Assembly (NCBI GenBank): GCA_021323655.1
Contig: JAJPKO010000027.1
Location: 62,001-126,000, forward strand
From: Acidobacteriaceae bacterium
GTDB lineage: Bacteria; Acidobacteriota; Terriglobia; Terriglobales; Acidobacteriaceae
Reading direction: 5' to 3'
Length of the DNA: 64,000 nt
The position numbers and the translations under genes were made by a program. Each line of letters opens with the position of its first letter. Position 1 is the stretch's first letter. Of this stretch, positions 7,811 to 17,281 are shown piece by piece. A model generated the notes under the pieces. It saw only the letters and a list, made by a program, of their open reading frames with translations. It had not been told where the DNA came from and did not search any database.

Positions 7811-8239
7811 ATGTCCGCCATTCAGCCATATGTCTACACCGAATGCCAGCATGTCCGTCCGAACGGAGCCAAGTGCCGGGCCATCGCCATTCGTGGACAT
7901 CGCCTTTGTTACTTCCACCTTCATGTCCGCCGGCAAATGGCGAGCATCGTACCCGCAGCAGCTGTTGACAATGAATCCATGGCCCCCGCACAGGAAGCAG
8001 CCACTCTTGCGCTTCCTGTCCTCGAAGATCGCAGCGCTGTTCAGATCGGTCTCTCTCAGGTATTGCGAGCCCTGGCCGCCAACCAGATAGACACAAAACG
8101 CGCCAGCCTTCTCATCTACGGCTTCCAGATAGCATCAAAAAATTGCACTGAAGAATCAATCGTCGCCCCCCACCCCGTTCACGAGCTGACTCTGACTCCG
8201 GAAGGAGAAGAACTCGGCCCTGAAATCGAATTCGAATAG
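7811..8239 (+). CDS. Small CCCH zinc-motif protein, function unknown
   Basis: This 142-residue protein has an N-terminal putative zinc-binding module: C12, C22, C33 and H36 in the pattern C-x9-C-x10-C-x2-H, with the text ECQHVRPNGAKC then RGHRLCYFH. The remaining 100 residues are an Ala/Glu-rich linker and one amphipathic helix region (VQIGLSQVLRALAANQI) ending in an acidic tail. I place the start at the ATG at 7811, just after an AGGGAGGGGGAGGGG tract; a TTG at 7760 would extend it but lies inside the TAAG repeat. Small proteins with this cysteine layout are, to my recollection, common in Acidobacteria and unassigned. Nucleic-acid binding is a guess. The upstream repeats are the notable context. 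Confidence 0.75.
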   Translation: MSAIQPYVYTECQHVRPNGAKCRAIAIRGHRLCYFHLHVRRQMASIVPAAAVDNESMAPAQEAATLALPVLEDRSAVQIGLSQVLRALAANQIDTKRASLLIYGFQIASKNCTEESIVAPHPVHELTLTPEGEELGPEIEFE

Positions 8240-8274
8240 AGAAGGCGTTTCCGAATAAGCAGTTGAGTAAGGGA

Positions 8275-9528
8275 CTACGCCGTAACAACAGGCTCGCGTT
8301 CTGGCGCAGATTCGGAGGCAGGCAGCATCAATCCATCCTGCGCCAGGCGATATACCTGCCCCCGCCATACGATATGGTTGCTGGTATAACTCGCCGCCCA
8401 GTAGAAGAAGCCCAGCAGGTCACGCACTGGGTAAAGCAGCGCTGTCCGCAGCAGATGGCGCTCCTTGACCACCGCTGCGCCAACCACCAGCGCCATCACC
8501 ACCCGGGCCACAACGCTCCACGCCAGCAGCAGCCACGCCAGATGAGGCATGTCCAGCCACAGGCCAGACACAAAAGCCAGCAGTCCAAACGGCACCGCAA
8601 AGGTCAAAGCTGTACCAAAGTGCCCCTTCGGACGCGAAAAGCGTGTGGACTTCATCCACCGGACCTGGTGCTTCACCGAAGCATCCAGACTCAGGTTCAG
8701 CACCACATGATCAATCACATGCTCTGAAAGCACGACTTCATACCCGTTCGCGGCAACCCAGTTGCCCAGCAGAAAATCGTCAGAGCAATACGGACCGAGG
8801 CGGCCAAACCCACCCCATTCCCTTACGCACTCGCGTCGTACCGCCATTGTAGGACCAAGAGCAAACTTCATGCCTTCCATCATGTTGGCCACCAGCACGC
8901 CAGAGGTCATTTCAATGGACATGCCTGCCGCCTCCAGCATGGACCACAGGCCCTCGTCCGCCACACCACGATAAAGGCAGGTCACCGCACCGACATTCTT
9001 CCGCGCAAACGGAGCCACAACCTCTCGGATATAGTTCGGCGTGACGCGCACGTCGCTGTCACTGATGATGAAGATATCCGTGCTGGCTGCCGCTGCCATC
9101 TTTTCGAGCGAGGACACCTTGGCATTGATGTAGGTCTCTTCTCCGGTACAGAGAAACTTTGCCCGAACATGCGGGTAACGCGCCGCCACGCGCCGCGCAA
9201 TCAGCAATCCAGGATCGTCTGCCGCCCGCGCGCAGAAAAGGACTTCATAGTTGGGATAGTCCTGCTCAAAGAACGTGGCAATGTGGGCCTCCAGATTCGG
9301 TTCTTCCCCATGCAATGGTTTGAGCAGGCTTACCGGAGGCAAAAAGTCCTTCCGCTCTTTGCCAGCCCTGCCAAACCGCAGTACCCCGGCAAAGACCATC
9401 CCCTGAAAGACAGTCGAACTGATCAGGCCGAGTATTCCCAGCCCCAGCAGTAGATCGAAGATGTGCTTCGAAAACACATATTCAGGGTACCGCAGCGCTT
9501 GGTCTTTCGTCTTTAAGGGATACTGCAC
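8275..9528 (-). CDS. Ceramide-glucosyltransferase-like glycosyltransferase (GT21, HpnI-like)
   Basis: This is a 417-residue membrane-anchored GT-A glycosyltransferase. An N-terminal TM helix (about 22-50) is followed by the catalytic domain with VSLLKPLHGEEPNLE, the DxD-type SDSDVR, the third acidic motif YCSDDFLLG and the (Q/R)xxRW element HQVRWMKSTR, all typical of GT21. Two or three hydrophobic segments close the protein. Bacterial members glucosylate ceramide or, as HpnI, add GlcNAc to a hopanoid; no hopanoid genes are adjacent, so the acceptor is open. The frame opens with GTG at 9528, without a clear ribosome-binding site, and another GTG 17 codons in is possible. murC lies upstream on the same strand after 85 bases. 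Confidence 0.87.
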   Translation of the reverse strand: MQYPLKTKDQALRYPEYVFSKHIFDLLLGLGILGLISSTVFQGMVFAGVLRFGRAGKERKDFLPPVSLLKPLHGEEPNLEAHIATFFEQDYPNYEVLFCARAADDPGLLIARRVAARYPHVRAKFLCTGEETYINAKVSSLEKMAAAASTDIFIISDSDVRVTPNYIREVVAPFARKNVGAVTCLYRGVADEGLWSMLEAAGMSIEMTSGVLVANMMEGMKFALGPTMAVRRECVREWGGFGRLGPYCSDDFLLGNWVAANGYEVVLSEHVIDHVVLNLSLDASVKHQVRWMKSTRFSRPKGHFGTALTFAVPFGLLAFVSGLWLDMPHLAWLLLAWSVVARVVMALVVGAAVVKERHLLRTALLYPVRDLLGFFYWAASYTSNHIVWRGQVYRLAQDGLMLPASESAPEREPVVTA

Positions 9529-9613
9529 GGATGCAATTCATAATCATTCACAAGCAGGTCATGCATACCCGTCCGTACCTGGAAAGTATCGTGGTCCTGC
9601 AACGAACCGAACA

Positions 9614-10972
9614 CTAGGCCCTGCTGGCCGTCAGTTTTTCCAGCACTACCGGAGCAAGCTGCGAGATATTCCCCGCTCCCAGCGTCAGAATGGCGTCGCC
9701 TTTGTCCGCGTGTGCCACTGCGCGTTCGATGGCCTCTTCCGTGGTCGCTGCATAATGGACCTCCGGATGCTTCATTCCCGCCACCAGTTCCTTCGCGGTA
9801 ATTCCGGGAATAGGCTCCTCGCTGGCCGCATAAATGTCGAGCACCTCCAGCGTGTCGGCATCCCCAAATGCAGTCTGGAACTCCTCCATCAGGTCGCGGG
9901 TCCGCGTGTAGCGGTGCGGCTGGAAGATGACATGCACTTTGCCGTACCCGCATTCCTTTGCCGCTCGCAAGGTGGCGCGGATCTCCGTCGGATGGTGTCC
10001 GTAATCATCAATTACGGTCACCCCGCGCTCGCAGCCTTTCGTCTGGAAACGGCGGTCTACTCCGCGAAAGCTGTTCAGCCCTTCGATAATCGCGGCCGGT
10101 TTGATCTCAAGCTGCGCAGCAATCGCAACCGCCGCCGTCGCATTCAGAACATTGTGTCTTCCCGGCACCTGCAGCTGGAATGGGCCAAAGACCTGTCCAT
10201 CCGCAGCCACCTCAAAGCGTCTGTCAGCCAGCACCCGCGTAACAAAGTCTGCCTTGGGGTCCATCCCATACGTAAATACGCGCCGCCGGACGCGCGGCAG
10301 AATCCCGGCAAGTTGCGGATTGTCCACACATGCAACGCAGCTCCCGTAGAAAGGTACGCGATCCATGAATTCCAGAAAGGCATCTTCCACATCGCCAATG
10401 TCGCGATAGCAATCCATGTGCTCGCGGTCGAGATTGGTGACCACGGCCAGAATCGGAGACAGCTTCAGGAACGAACGGTCGCTCTCATCAGCTTCTGCCA
10501 CCAGATACTGCGACTTTCCCAGACGCGCATTCGACCCAAGCGCATCCACGCGTCCGCCAACCACGACGGTCGGATCCAGCCCGCCTGCCGCAAGCACGGT
10601 GGCAATCATGGAGGTCGTCGTGGTCTTGCCATGCATTCCTGCAACAGCAATGCCATATTTCAGCCGCATCAGCTCAGCCAGCATCTCAGCGCGCTGGATG
10701 ACAGGGATCTTGCGCGTCCGCGCCTCTGCTACTTCTGGATTCTGCTCATTCACAGCAGAACTGGTGACGACAACGCCCGAGCCGATCACATTGGCCGCCG
10801 CGTGGCCTTCAAATACCGTCGCGCCAAGTGAAGCCAGCCGTTCAGTAATGGGAGAACGCCGAAGGTCCGAGCCAGAAACGGCATAGCCAAGATTCAGCAG
10901 TATCTCGGCAATGCCACTCATGCCGATGCCGCCAATCCCAATAAAATGTACCCGTTGTGCTTTTGCGAACAT
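9614..10972 (-). CDS. murC: UDP-N-acetylmuramate--L-alanine ligase
   Basis: MurC adds L-alanine to UDP-MurNAc with ATP, the first amino-acid step of peptidoglycan synthesis. The 452-residue protein shows the N-terminal Rossmann motif [14 protein letters not shown] (12-25), the ATP-binding [13 protein letters not shown], the central [10 protein letters not shown] and the Mur ligase C-terminal [10 protein letters not shown]. Length is normal. The start is the ATG at 10972. It stands outside any dcw cluster: a Dph6-like ATPase gene lies upstream on the same strand with a short gap of about 23 bases, and a GT21 enzyme lies downstream. Confidence 0.97.
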   Translation of the reverse strand: MFAKAQRVHFIGIGGIGMSGIAEILLNLGYAVSGSDLRRSPITERLASLGATVFEGHAAANVIGSGVVVTSSAVNEQNPEVAEARTRKIPVIQRAEMLAELMRLKYGIAVAGMHGKTTTTSMIATVLAAGGLDPTVVVGGRVDALGSNARLGKSQYLVAEADESDRSFLKLSPILAVVTNLDREHMDCYRDIGDVEDAFLEFMDRVPFYGSCVACVDNPQLAGILPRVRRRVFTYGMDPKADFVTRVLADRRFEVAADGQVFGPFQLQVPGRHNVLNATAAVAIAAQLEIKPAAIIEGLNSFRGVDRRFQTKGCERGVTVIDDYGHHPTEIRATLRAAKECGYGKVHVIFQPHRYTRTRDLMEEFQTAFGDADTLEVLDIYAASEEPIPGITAKELVAGMKHPEVHYAATTEEAIERAVAHADKGDAILTLGAGNISQLAPVVLEKLTASRA

Positions 10973-10995
10973 TTCAGAATGCTGTGATTACTCTA

Positions 10996-11667
10996 TCAGC
11001 GCATGGAACCCAGCAGCACATCTGCAAAGACAAACCCGTCTCGCTCCACTACTTCGCCGCTTGTGACTGCAATCTCTTTCTGGAACATAGGCCCGCCGTA
11101 AACACAGGTGTGAAACTCGCCATTCTCCCCGCACGGATCAACACCGTCTGGAAACTCCCGCAACAGGCCCTCGCCGTAATTGCGTCCAGCGAAATCGCCC
11201 GGTAATTTTCGCGGATCAATGCACACGATACGCGCTTTCATCCCGGCAGAAGCCATCTCTTCCGCCAGCAGCCTGGTGTTCTTGCCCCATAACGGAAAGA
11301 TGGGCGTCAGACCAGAGCCCGCAAGACGTTCTTCACGATAACGCCGCACATCCTCCAGAAAGAGGTCTCCGAAGGCAATCACTTCGACTCCCTCCGCAAC
11401 CGCCCTCGCGCACGCCCCGCTCATCGCGTACTCATACATCTGGTTGGAGCAGGGCCACGGCAAAGGAACGGTCCACAAGGGCAATCCAGCCGCTGCGGCT
11501 TGCGCCTCCAGCACTTCACGTCGTGTGCCGTGCATGGCCACGCGATCAAACGCTGTATTCAAAGCGGCGAGCAATCCGGCGATTTGGTATTCGCCGGATT
11601 GTTGCAGAATGTGCAGTGCCCAGGCGCTGTCCTTCCCGCTGCTCCAGGAAACGATCGCCTTCTTCAC
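10996..11667 (-). CDS. Dph6-like adenine-nucleotide alpha-hydrolase-fold ATPase
   Basis: This is a 223-residue PP-loop protein with SSGKDSAWALH at 9-19, the TRREVLEAQAAAAGLPL helix and the characteristic second half (FGDLFLEDVRRYREERL, PLWG, GENGEFHTCVYGGPMF). This layout belongs to the diphthine-ammonia ligase/MJ0570 family. True diphthamide synthesis occurs in archaea and eukaryotes, so the bacterial substrate is unknown; an ATP-dependent amidation of another molecule is a reasonable inference. Its start codon overlaps the stop of the upstream transsulfuration gene (positions 11664-11667), so the two are translationally coupled, and a role linked to sulfur amino acids or a cofactor is possible but unproven. 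Confidence 0.82.
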   Translation of the reverse strand: MKKAIVSWSSGKDSAWALHILQQSGEYQIAGLLAALNTAFDRVAMHGTRREVLEAQAAAAGLPLWTVPLPWPCSNQMYEYAMSGACARAVAEGVEVIAFGDLFLEDVRRYREERLAGSGLTPIFPLWGKNTRLLAEEMASAGMKARIVCIDPRKLPGDFAGRNYGEGLLREFPDGVDPCGENGEFHTCVYGGPMFQKEIAVTSGEVVERDGFVFADVLLGSMR

Positions 11668-12824
11668 AACTTCGCCAGGGCCTGATCGAGGTCCGCAATG
11701 AGATCGTCTACGTCCTCAATTCCAACTGACAGGCGCACCAGCCCATCGGTGATGCCTAGCCTGGCCCGCATCTCCGCGCCTGTTGCTGCGTGGGTCATGG
11801 TTGCAGGGTGCGAAATCAGGCTCTCCACCCCGCCCAGCGATTCCCCCAGCGTGCAAAGCCGCACATTCTTAAGCAGGGTCTTTGCATTCTCAAACGATCC
11901 CGTTTCGAATGACATCATGGAGCCGAAACCATAAGCCTGCTTCTTGGCCAGCTCGTACTGCGGATGGTCCGGCAATCCGGGATAGAAGACCTTCTTCACT
12001 TTAGGGTGTTTCGCCAGAAATTCTGCGATCCTGCGGCCATTCTCGTCATGCTGCTTCATGCGCACCGCAAGTGTCTTCACACCACGCAGCACCAGCCAGC
12101 ATTCAAATGGAGCAAGAATGCCGCCTGTGGACTTCTGCACAAACCCAAACCGCTCTTTATGCTCCGGCCTGGTACCAACCAATACTCCGCCCAACCCGTC
12201 GCTGTGCCCATTCAGAAACTTCGTCGTGGAATGCATCACGATATCCGCGCCAAGCTCAATCGGACGCTGTAAATATGGCGACATAAACGTGTTGTCCACG
12301 CTCATATCAATTCCGTGCTCATGGCAAATGTCAGCGACGGCGCGAATGTCCGTCAGTGTCATCAGCGGATTGGTCGGTGTCTCGATATGAACGAGTTTTG
12401 TAGATGGCCGGATCGCGCGCCGCACATTTTCCGGGTCTGATGTGTCCACATAGGTGAACTCAATGCCATAATTCACCACGATCTGGTTAAAGAGCCGCGT
12501 TGTGCCGCCATACACATTCTCGCCGCAAACCACATGGTCACCGGATTTCAGCATAGTGACCAGCGCCATGATGGCTGCCATTCCGCTGCCAAAGGCGCAC
12601 GCATTTGCGCCGCCTTCTAGCGATGCAAGACTGGCTTCCAGTGCGTCGCGAGTGGGATTTCCGGCGCGGGAGTAGTCCCATCCTTTGTGCTTACCCACCT
12701 CTTCCTGGGCGTAAGTGGAAGTCAGATACAGCGGCACACTGACAGCACCCGTCTGGGGATCAGGGGCCTGTCCAGCATGAATGGCACGGGTGGAAAAACC
12801 GGAGTTTGATTTCGACATGGCCAT
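11664..12824 (-). CDS. PLP-dependent transsulfuration enzyme (cystathionine gamma-synthase/lyase family)
   Basis: This 386-residue fold-type I PLP enzyme belongs to the Cys/Met metabolism family. Recognisable parts are the N-terminal TRAIHAGQAPDPQTGAV, the substrate-entry YSRAGNPTRDALE, GSGMAAI, the DNTFMSPYLQRP segment and the PLP lysine in MHSTTKFLNGHSD. The family includes cystathionine gamma-synthase (MetB), gamma-lyase (MccB) and beta-lyase (MetC), which sequence inspection alone does not separate. The gene just upstream encodes a cysteine/cystathionine-beta-synthase-like protein. That pairing favours a reverse-transsulfuration role (cystathionine to cysteine), but this is inference. The downstream Dph6-like gene overlaps its stop codon. 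Confidence 0.9.
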   Translation of the reverse strand: MAMSKSNSGFSTRAIHAGQAPDPQTGAVSVPLYLTSTYAQEEVGKHKGWDYSRAGNPTRDALEASLASLEGGANACAFGSGMAAIMALVTMLKSGDHVVCGENVYGGTTRLFNQIVVNYGIEFTYVDTSDPENVRRAIRPSTKLVHIETPTNPLMTLTDIRAVADICHEHGIDMSVDNTFMSPYLQRPIELGADIVMHSTTKFLNGHSDGLGGVLVGTRPEHKERFGFVQKSTGGILAPFECWLVLRGVKTLAVRMKQHDENGRRIAEFLAKHPKVKKVFYPGLPDHPQYELAKKQAYGFGSMMSFETGSFENAKTLLKNVRLCTLGESLGGVESLISHPATMTHAATGAEMRARLGITDGLVRLSVGIEDVDDLIADLDQALAKL

Positions 12825-12865
12825 GATTCCAAGTTTAAATGGATGAGGTGAGTATGACCGGACAG

Positions 12866-13819
12866 CTATTCCTCGAAAATCTTCTTGGAAAGATACCGTT
12901 CTGCTGAATCCGGAACAATGGTAGCAATCCGCTTCCCGGGGCCAAGCCGTTTTGCAACGGCCAGAGCAGCATGCACGTTTGCCCCTGCGCTTGACCCGGC
13001 GAGCACGCCTTCTTCTGCGGCAAGACGCCTGACCATAGCGAATGCTTCAGCATCCATCACGCGGACAATTTCATCAGCCACGTCGCGGTCAAATGTTTTG
13101 GGTACAAACGATACGCCAATGCCTTCCACCTTGTGCGGCCCCGGCTCGCCGCCTTGCAGCACAGAGCCTTCTGTTTCTACCGCGACCGTCAGGATGCGCG
13201 GATCTTTTTCTTTTAGCAGGCGTGCGATCCCGGAAAACGTCCCTCCCGTCCCAACTCCTGCCACAAACGCATCCAGGCGGCCTTCCATCTGCTCCCACAG
13301 CTCCTGCGCCGTCGTTTCGTAATGGAACCGAGGGTTGGCCTGATTATCGAACTGCATGGCCGGGAAGATACTCGCATCTGTCTTTGCCAGGACCAACGCC
13401 CGGCGAATGGCTCCGCTCATGCCCTCGGCTTCCGGGGTGCGTACCACGGTAGCGCCAAATCCCCTCATCAGCATGCACTTTTCTTCGGCATAGCCTTCAG
13501 GAACAAAAAGTACAACCTTATATCCGCGGTTCACACCTACCAGAGCCAGTCCCACTCCGGTATTTCCGGCTGTAGCTTCCACAATCGTTGAGCCCGGCTT
13601 CAGAATGCCCCGAGCTTCTGCATCAAGAATCATGCCCAGCGCCGCGCGGTCTTTCACGCTGCCTCCGGGGTTCAGAAACTCCAGCTTGGCGTAAACATCC
13701 GCCATCTCAGGAGCTACGGTCCGCCCCAGATGCAACATAGGCGTCTGGCCCATCAGTTCGGTTATGTTCTCGGCAACGCGCAGACTGCGAACGGGCTGAA
13801 GAGTGGTAGGTTCTTTCAT
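12866..13819 (-). CDS. Cysteine synthase/cystathionine beta-synthase family protein
   Basis: This is a 317-residue fold-type II PLP enzyme. The PLP lysine lies in NPGGSVKDRAALGMI, the substrate loop is EATAGNTGVGLAL and the phosphate-binding loop is GVGTGGTFSGIARLL; the C-terminus has AGSSAGANVHAAL. Members make cysteine from O-acetylserine and sulfide (CysK/CysM) or cystathionine from serine and homocysteine. No CBS regulatory domain is attached. I chose the ATG at 13819 because GAGAGG lies about seven bases upstream; a longer frame to 13906 has no such site. It precedes the transsulfuration gene by 41 bases on the same strand, suggesting a CBS/CGL-type pair for moving sulfur between homocysteine and cysteine. 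Confidence 0.9.
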   Translation of the reverse strand: MKEPTTLQPVRSLRVAENITELMGQTPMLHLGRTVAPEMADVYAKLEFLNPGGSVKDRAALGMILDAEARGILKPGSTIVEATAGNTGVGLALVGVNRGYKVVLFVPEGYAEEKCMLMRGFGATVVRTPEAEGMSGAIRRALVLAKTDASIFPAMQFDNQANPRFHYETTAQELWEQMEGRLDAFVAGVGTGGTFSGIARLLKEKDPRILTVAVETEGSVLQGGEPGPHKVEGIGVSFVPKTFDRDVADEIVRVMDAEAFAMVRRLAAEEGVLAGSSAGANVHAALAVAKRLGPGKRIATIVPDSAERYLSKKIFEE

Positions 13820-13959
13820 AACAAAACCTCTCAGTGTAGCAGGGACAGGAGATGCACGGGAGCCTACCTGCAATTTCCAGAAAGAAGCATCGTCATCCAT
13901 CAGCATTTTATTTTCTGGTGGCCGCCTTCAAATCTGGATACACTTTTTAAACGTCGGCT

Positions 13960-15327
13960 TTGGAAAACCTGAACACATCTCCGCTGAAATCCAGAAACAG
14001 GACCATGTTTCTTCTGGGTCTGGGAGCTCTGGGATCTGTCATCTTCCAAGGCGCAGCCGCACTGCTCGTGTATCACACCACGAGAAGCCTGCTTTCTGCG
14101 CGCGACTGGGAAGAGCACTCTCAGGAAGTGCTCAGCACTCTTCAGCTGACTTCTCAGCGTCTGGACCGGCTTGACCTGACCAGCAGACTTTATTTCAGTG
14201 AGAAAGATTCTGACGATCTGCGCAGCTGGTTTTGTTCGGCTTCCTGGTGCGCGATGCCGCCCATCAGTTTAAGTCCGAGCAGGAAATTTCAACTGCAAAT
14301 GCTCAATTGGCGGCAACGGTCCATCTCATGAAAGAGCGCGCCATCGAATCGGCCCTGCTGGCAGATACAAGAGAAGAGCTGCAATTATGCACTCACGTTA
14401 CGCAGGCCTATCAGGTCACGGTCCGCCGCTGCTCCCAGTTGCTGCCCTCCGCCAGCATTGCCTTGTTGATGATCAACAATTCACGGCAGATGGTGGAACT
14501 GGCCGCGGCATCCGATGGGCTTACCCATATTCTGGAAGGGTTTCCGCTCGATGCCTGCTGTGGCCTTCGCGGCGGTCAGGTACGCTGGCGCAAGCCCGAC
14601 CAGCCCGAAATTGACTGCGACCATTTTGTCGGCGTGCCTCCGGAAAATTACCTGTGCCTGCCGCTGGCTGCCCACGGAGACACTCTCGGCATTCTTTACG
14701 TAGAGTGCCCATCCACCCCGGACATGCAACAGATGGAAGCGAAGGTCGAAGCACTCAAAAGTATCACAAAAGTAGCAGCTGTCTTTTTTGGCAGCCTGAA
14801 TCTTCGCGCCCGTCTTGAGCACCAATCCATTCGTGATGGTCTTACCAACCTCTTTAACCGCCACTTCATGGAAATTTCTCTCGACCGTGAAATTCGTCGT
14901 GCCGCAAGAAGCCGTTCAGAGCTGGCCGTTCTCATATGATGTGGACTACTTCAAACACTTCAACGACACCTTCGGCCACGAAGCTGGAGACTTCGTTCTT
15001 CGCGAAATTGCCGAAGTGTTCAGAAGCGTTGTCCGGGCTGAAGACATCATCTGCCGATACGGCGGCGAGGAATTCGTCATCATCCTGCCGGACACCAACG
15101 CTGAAGCCGCAAAGATGCGGGCAGAGGAAATCCGTAAACGGGTCCAGGGCCTGCAGCTCCGTTTCCGGGGTGAAACCCTGCGTGAAACCACCGTTGGCGT
15201 TGCTGTCTACCCTGAGCATGGAGGCTCTCTGGTCGAACTTCTCCGAAATGCCGACCGTGCGCTGTACGCAGCCAAGAACCGCGGCCGCAACTGCGTTGTG
15301 TCCTCATTGACTGAAGTACCCGTTTAG
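13960..15327 (+). pseudogene. Broken diguanylate cyclase (TM/CHASE3-like start, GAF, GGDEF) with two frame changes
   Basis: Three consecutive frames together make one diguanylate cyclase. Frame 1 (13960 to about 14230) gives a TM helix (MFLLGLGALGSVIFQGAA) and a CHASE3-like opening. At about 14220 the sense continues in another frame with LVLFGFLVRDAAHQFK, a helical linker, a GAF domain (NYLCLPLAAHGDTLGILYV) and the start of GGDEF (RDGLTNLFNRHFMEISLDRE). It ends at TGA 14937-14939 after LAVLI. The original frame resumes at 14938 with DVDYFKHFNDTFGHEAGD, an intact RYGGEEF and an RxxD I-site (RAED) five residues before GGEEF. The second break is best explained by loss of two bases. The periplasmic part also looks too short, so an internal deletion at the first junction is likely. 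Confidence 0.85.
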
Positions 15328-15330
15328 CTC

Positions 15331-16605
15331 TTATTCGGGAATCCTTCTCCGGATCCAAGACTGCGCCGGACGCTCCACAAATTTCATCGTTAGCAGGGCT
15401 GCGGCAGTCAGCAGAAAATAACTGATCCAGGGGTCGAAGGCCGACAGGTGCATGTTATCCAGTACATGCGATTTATGGATGATGTCCCACAGATTAAAGT
15501 GCAGGATATAGAGGCAGTAGCTGGCCTGCCCTATGGCCACAAATGGCGCGAATCCAAAAAAGTGGGCAATCATGTTGCGTCCGGCCAGCCCCAGAATCGC
15601 CAGCGCAAACAGCGGCATCAACAGGCCGTCGTGCATCATGGCGTAAGGCATGTGGTCGCCGTAATACAGGATCACGTACAACCCGGCAACGCCAAGGGCA
15701 CCCAGCCATAGACGCATACGCGATTCACGTGCAATCAGAGCATCCACGTCTGCCAGTACAATCCCAAACAAGAAGGACGGAACATGCGGCGGCGGAGAAA
15801 ACTTCAGCGCCCGAATCCAGAAACTATCTGTATACCGTCCCGGATGCTGCCCGTCTGGCTGAAAAATGGTATAGAGCGCCGGCAGCACCATTCCCGCAGC
15901 CCACAGCGCGAACAGCAAAGCTATCAGTCCACGCCAATGCTTTGGCCTGCGCCACAGAATCACAGCGGGAAAGATCAGGTAAAAAAAGGCCTCGGTACAC
16001 ATCGTCCAGGCCGGTGTGTTCCAGAAGGTGGCGAGCTTAGGAACCCATCCCTGCAATAGCAGTGGCGTCAGCGTAGCTCCCAGGACAAATTCGCCCACAC
16101 TGCGCACGTGCCACTCTTCGATTAGCATGCCGACTGACACCAGCAGCGCAAACAGATATACCGGATACAAACGCGAAAGGCGGGCCATCCAGAAGCGTGT
16201 GGCCTTAAGCTGCCCCTGCCGTGCGCGGTCGCTGTAGTTATAGGCCAGAATGAAACCGGACATCAGCAGAAAAAAGCTGACCGAGGTGTAGCCATTGTCC
16301 ACAATAGGAGCAAATGGTCCAAACCACTTTGGGTCTGAGAAGTGAAAAAAAACAATGTTCAGCGCAGCAAAGGCGCGCAGGCCCGAAAGCGCCGGCAATC
16401 TCGGTTTGCTGATCTTCTTCGGTTGTTGAGACGGCTGGTGCAGGGCTTCGTGCGGTTCGAGTACCGCAACAGGAATCTCCGCAATGTGCGGTTGCGCGCT
16501 CAGGCAGTCACCAGTGAGCCGACTTTCTCCCCGCAAATCACGCGGCGGATGTTCCCCGGCTGGCTCATGTTGAAGATAATCATGGGCAGATTGTTGTCTT
16601 TGCAC
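15331..16605 (-). CDS. Acyltransferase family 3 (OafA/YrhL-like) membrane protein
   Basis: This protein of up to 424 residues has about ten TM helices. The family signature begins at [20 protein letters not shown] with the catalytic-type histidine after the first TM, followed by [29 protein letters not shown] and a C-terminal FVERPAQSW. Such proteins acetylate or succinylate cell-surface glycans, lipids or antibiotics from acyl-CoA. The start is uncertain: the only in-frame ATG (16605) lies 106 bases inside the 3' end of pyrH. A CTG at 16503 overlapping the pyrH stop, or a TTG at the LPALSG motif, would avoid that overlap. The gene follows pyrH on the same strand. Confidence 0.85.
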   Translation of the reverse strand: MQRQQSAHDYLQHEPAGEHPPRDLRGESRLTGDCLSAQPHIAEIPVAVLEPHEALHQPSQQPKKISKPRLPALSGLRAFAALNIVFFHFSDPKWFGPFAPIVDNGYTSVSFFLLMSGFILAYNYSDRARQGQLKATRFWMARLSRLYPVYLFALLVSVGMLIEEWHVRSVGEFVLGATLTPLLLQGWVPKLATFWNTPAWTMCTEAFFYLIFPAVILWRRPKHWRGLIALLFALWAAGMVLPALYTIFQPDGQHPGRYTDSFWIRALKFSPPPHVPSFLFGIVLADVDALIARESRMRLWLGALGVAGLYVILYYGDHMPYAMMHDGLLMPLFALAILGLAGRNMIAHFFGFAPFVAIGQASYCLYILHFNLWDIIHKSHVLDNMHLSAFDPWISYFLLTAAALLTMKFVERPAQSWIRRRIPE

Positions 16606-17201
16606 AGGCTTACCGCAGTGGTGTCCATTACCTTTAACCCCAGCCGCAGAATTTCCATGTAGGTAATCTGCTCAAATTTCACAGCGTCAGTTTTGATGAC
16701 CGGGTCGGCGTCAAAGATGCCCTCGACCTTGGTCGCTTTCAGTAAGACGTCCGCCTTGATCTCCATGGCGCGCAGCGAAGCTGCAGTATCTGTGGAAAAA
16801 TACGGATTTCCGGTTCCGGCGGCAAAGATCACCACGCGGCCCTTTTCCAGGTGCAGGATGGCACGACGGCGAATATACGGCTCGCAGACCTGGGGCATTT
16901 CAATGGCTGACATGACGCGCGCATGGCAGCCCTGCTTTTCCAGAGCATCCTGAATCGCCAGCGCATTGATGACGGTCGCCAGCATGCCCATGTGGTCAGC
17001 CGAAACGCGGTCCATCTCCTTGGCCTGCGTAACACCGCGAAAGAAATTGCCGCCGCCCACAACAATTCCCACGTCCACGCCCAGCTCGCGTACTTCGGCA
17101 ATCTCCCCCGCAATCTCATGGATCCGGGTCCCGTCCACGCCAAAGCCACGCCCGGCGGCCAGCGCTTCCCCTGAGAGCTTTAAAACCACGCGCTTGTACA
17201 T
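16500..17201 (-). CDS. pyrH: UMP kinase
   Basis: PyrH phosphorylates UMP to UDP and is a hexameric, GTP-activated enzyme of the amino-acid-kinase fold. The 233-residue form starting at ATG 17201 begins [14 protein letters not shown], with [45 protein letters not shown] and [13 protein letters not shown]. All are highly conserved in the family. Earlier in-frame ATGs at 17219 and 17267 would add residues not found in homologues; AAAGAG precedes 17201. In many bacteria pyrH sits in rpsB-tsf-pyrH-frr; here it is isolated and followed by an overlapping acyltransferase. Confidence 0.96.
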   Translation of the reverse strand: MYKRVVLKLSGEALAAGRGFGVDGTRIHEIAGEIAEVRELGVDVGIVVGGGNFFRGVTQAKEMDRVSADHMGMLATVINALAIQDALEKQGCHARVMSAIEMPQVCEPYIRRRAILHLEKGRVVIFAAGTGNPYFSTDTAASLRAMEIKADVLLKATKVEGIFDADPVIKTDAVKFEQITYMEILRLGLKVMDTTAVSLCKDNNLPMIIFNMSQPGNIRRVICGEKVGSLVTA

Positions 17202-17281
17202 TCTCTTTGAGTATCGCATGGGGTGGGGACAGGACAAAGAGGGGAGAGGAGAAGCTATTGCCAGCAAACCTCGCCCCCTAT

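Noticed and set aside
9461-10831. A 456-codon plus-strand open frame
   Set aside because: It lies antisense to murC, whose motifs are unmistakable; the frame is open because of GC bias and gives no recognisable protein.
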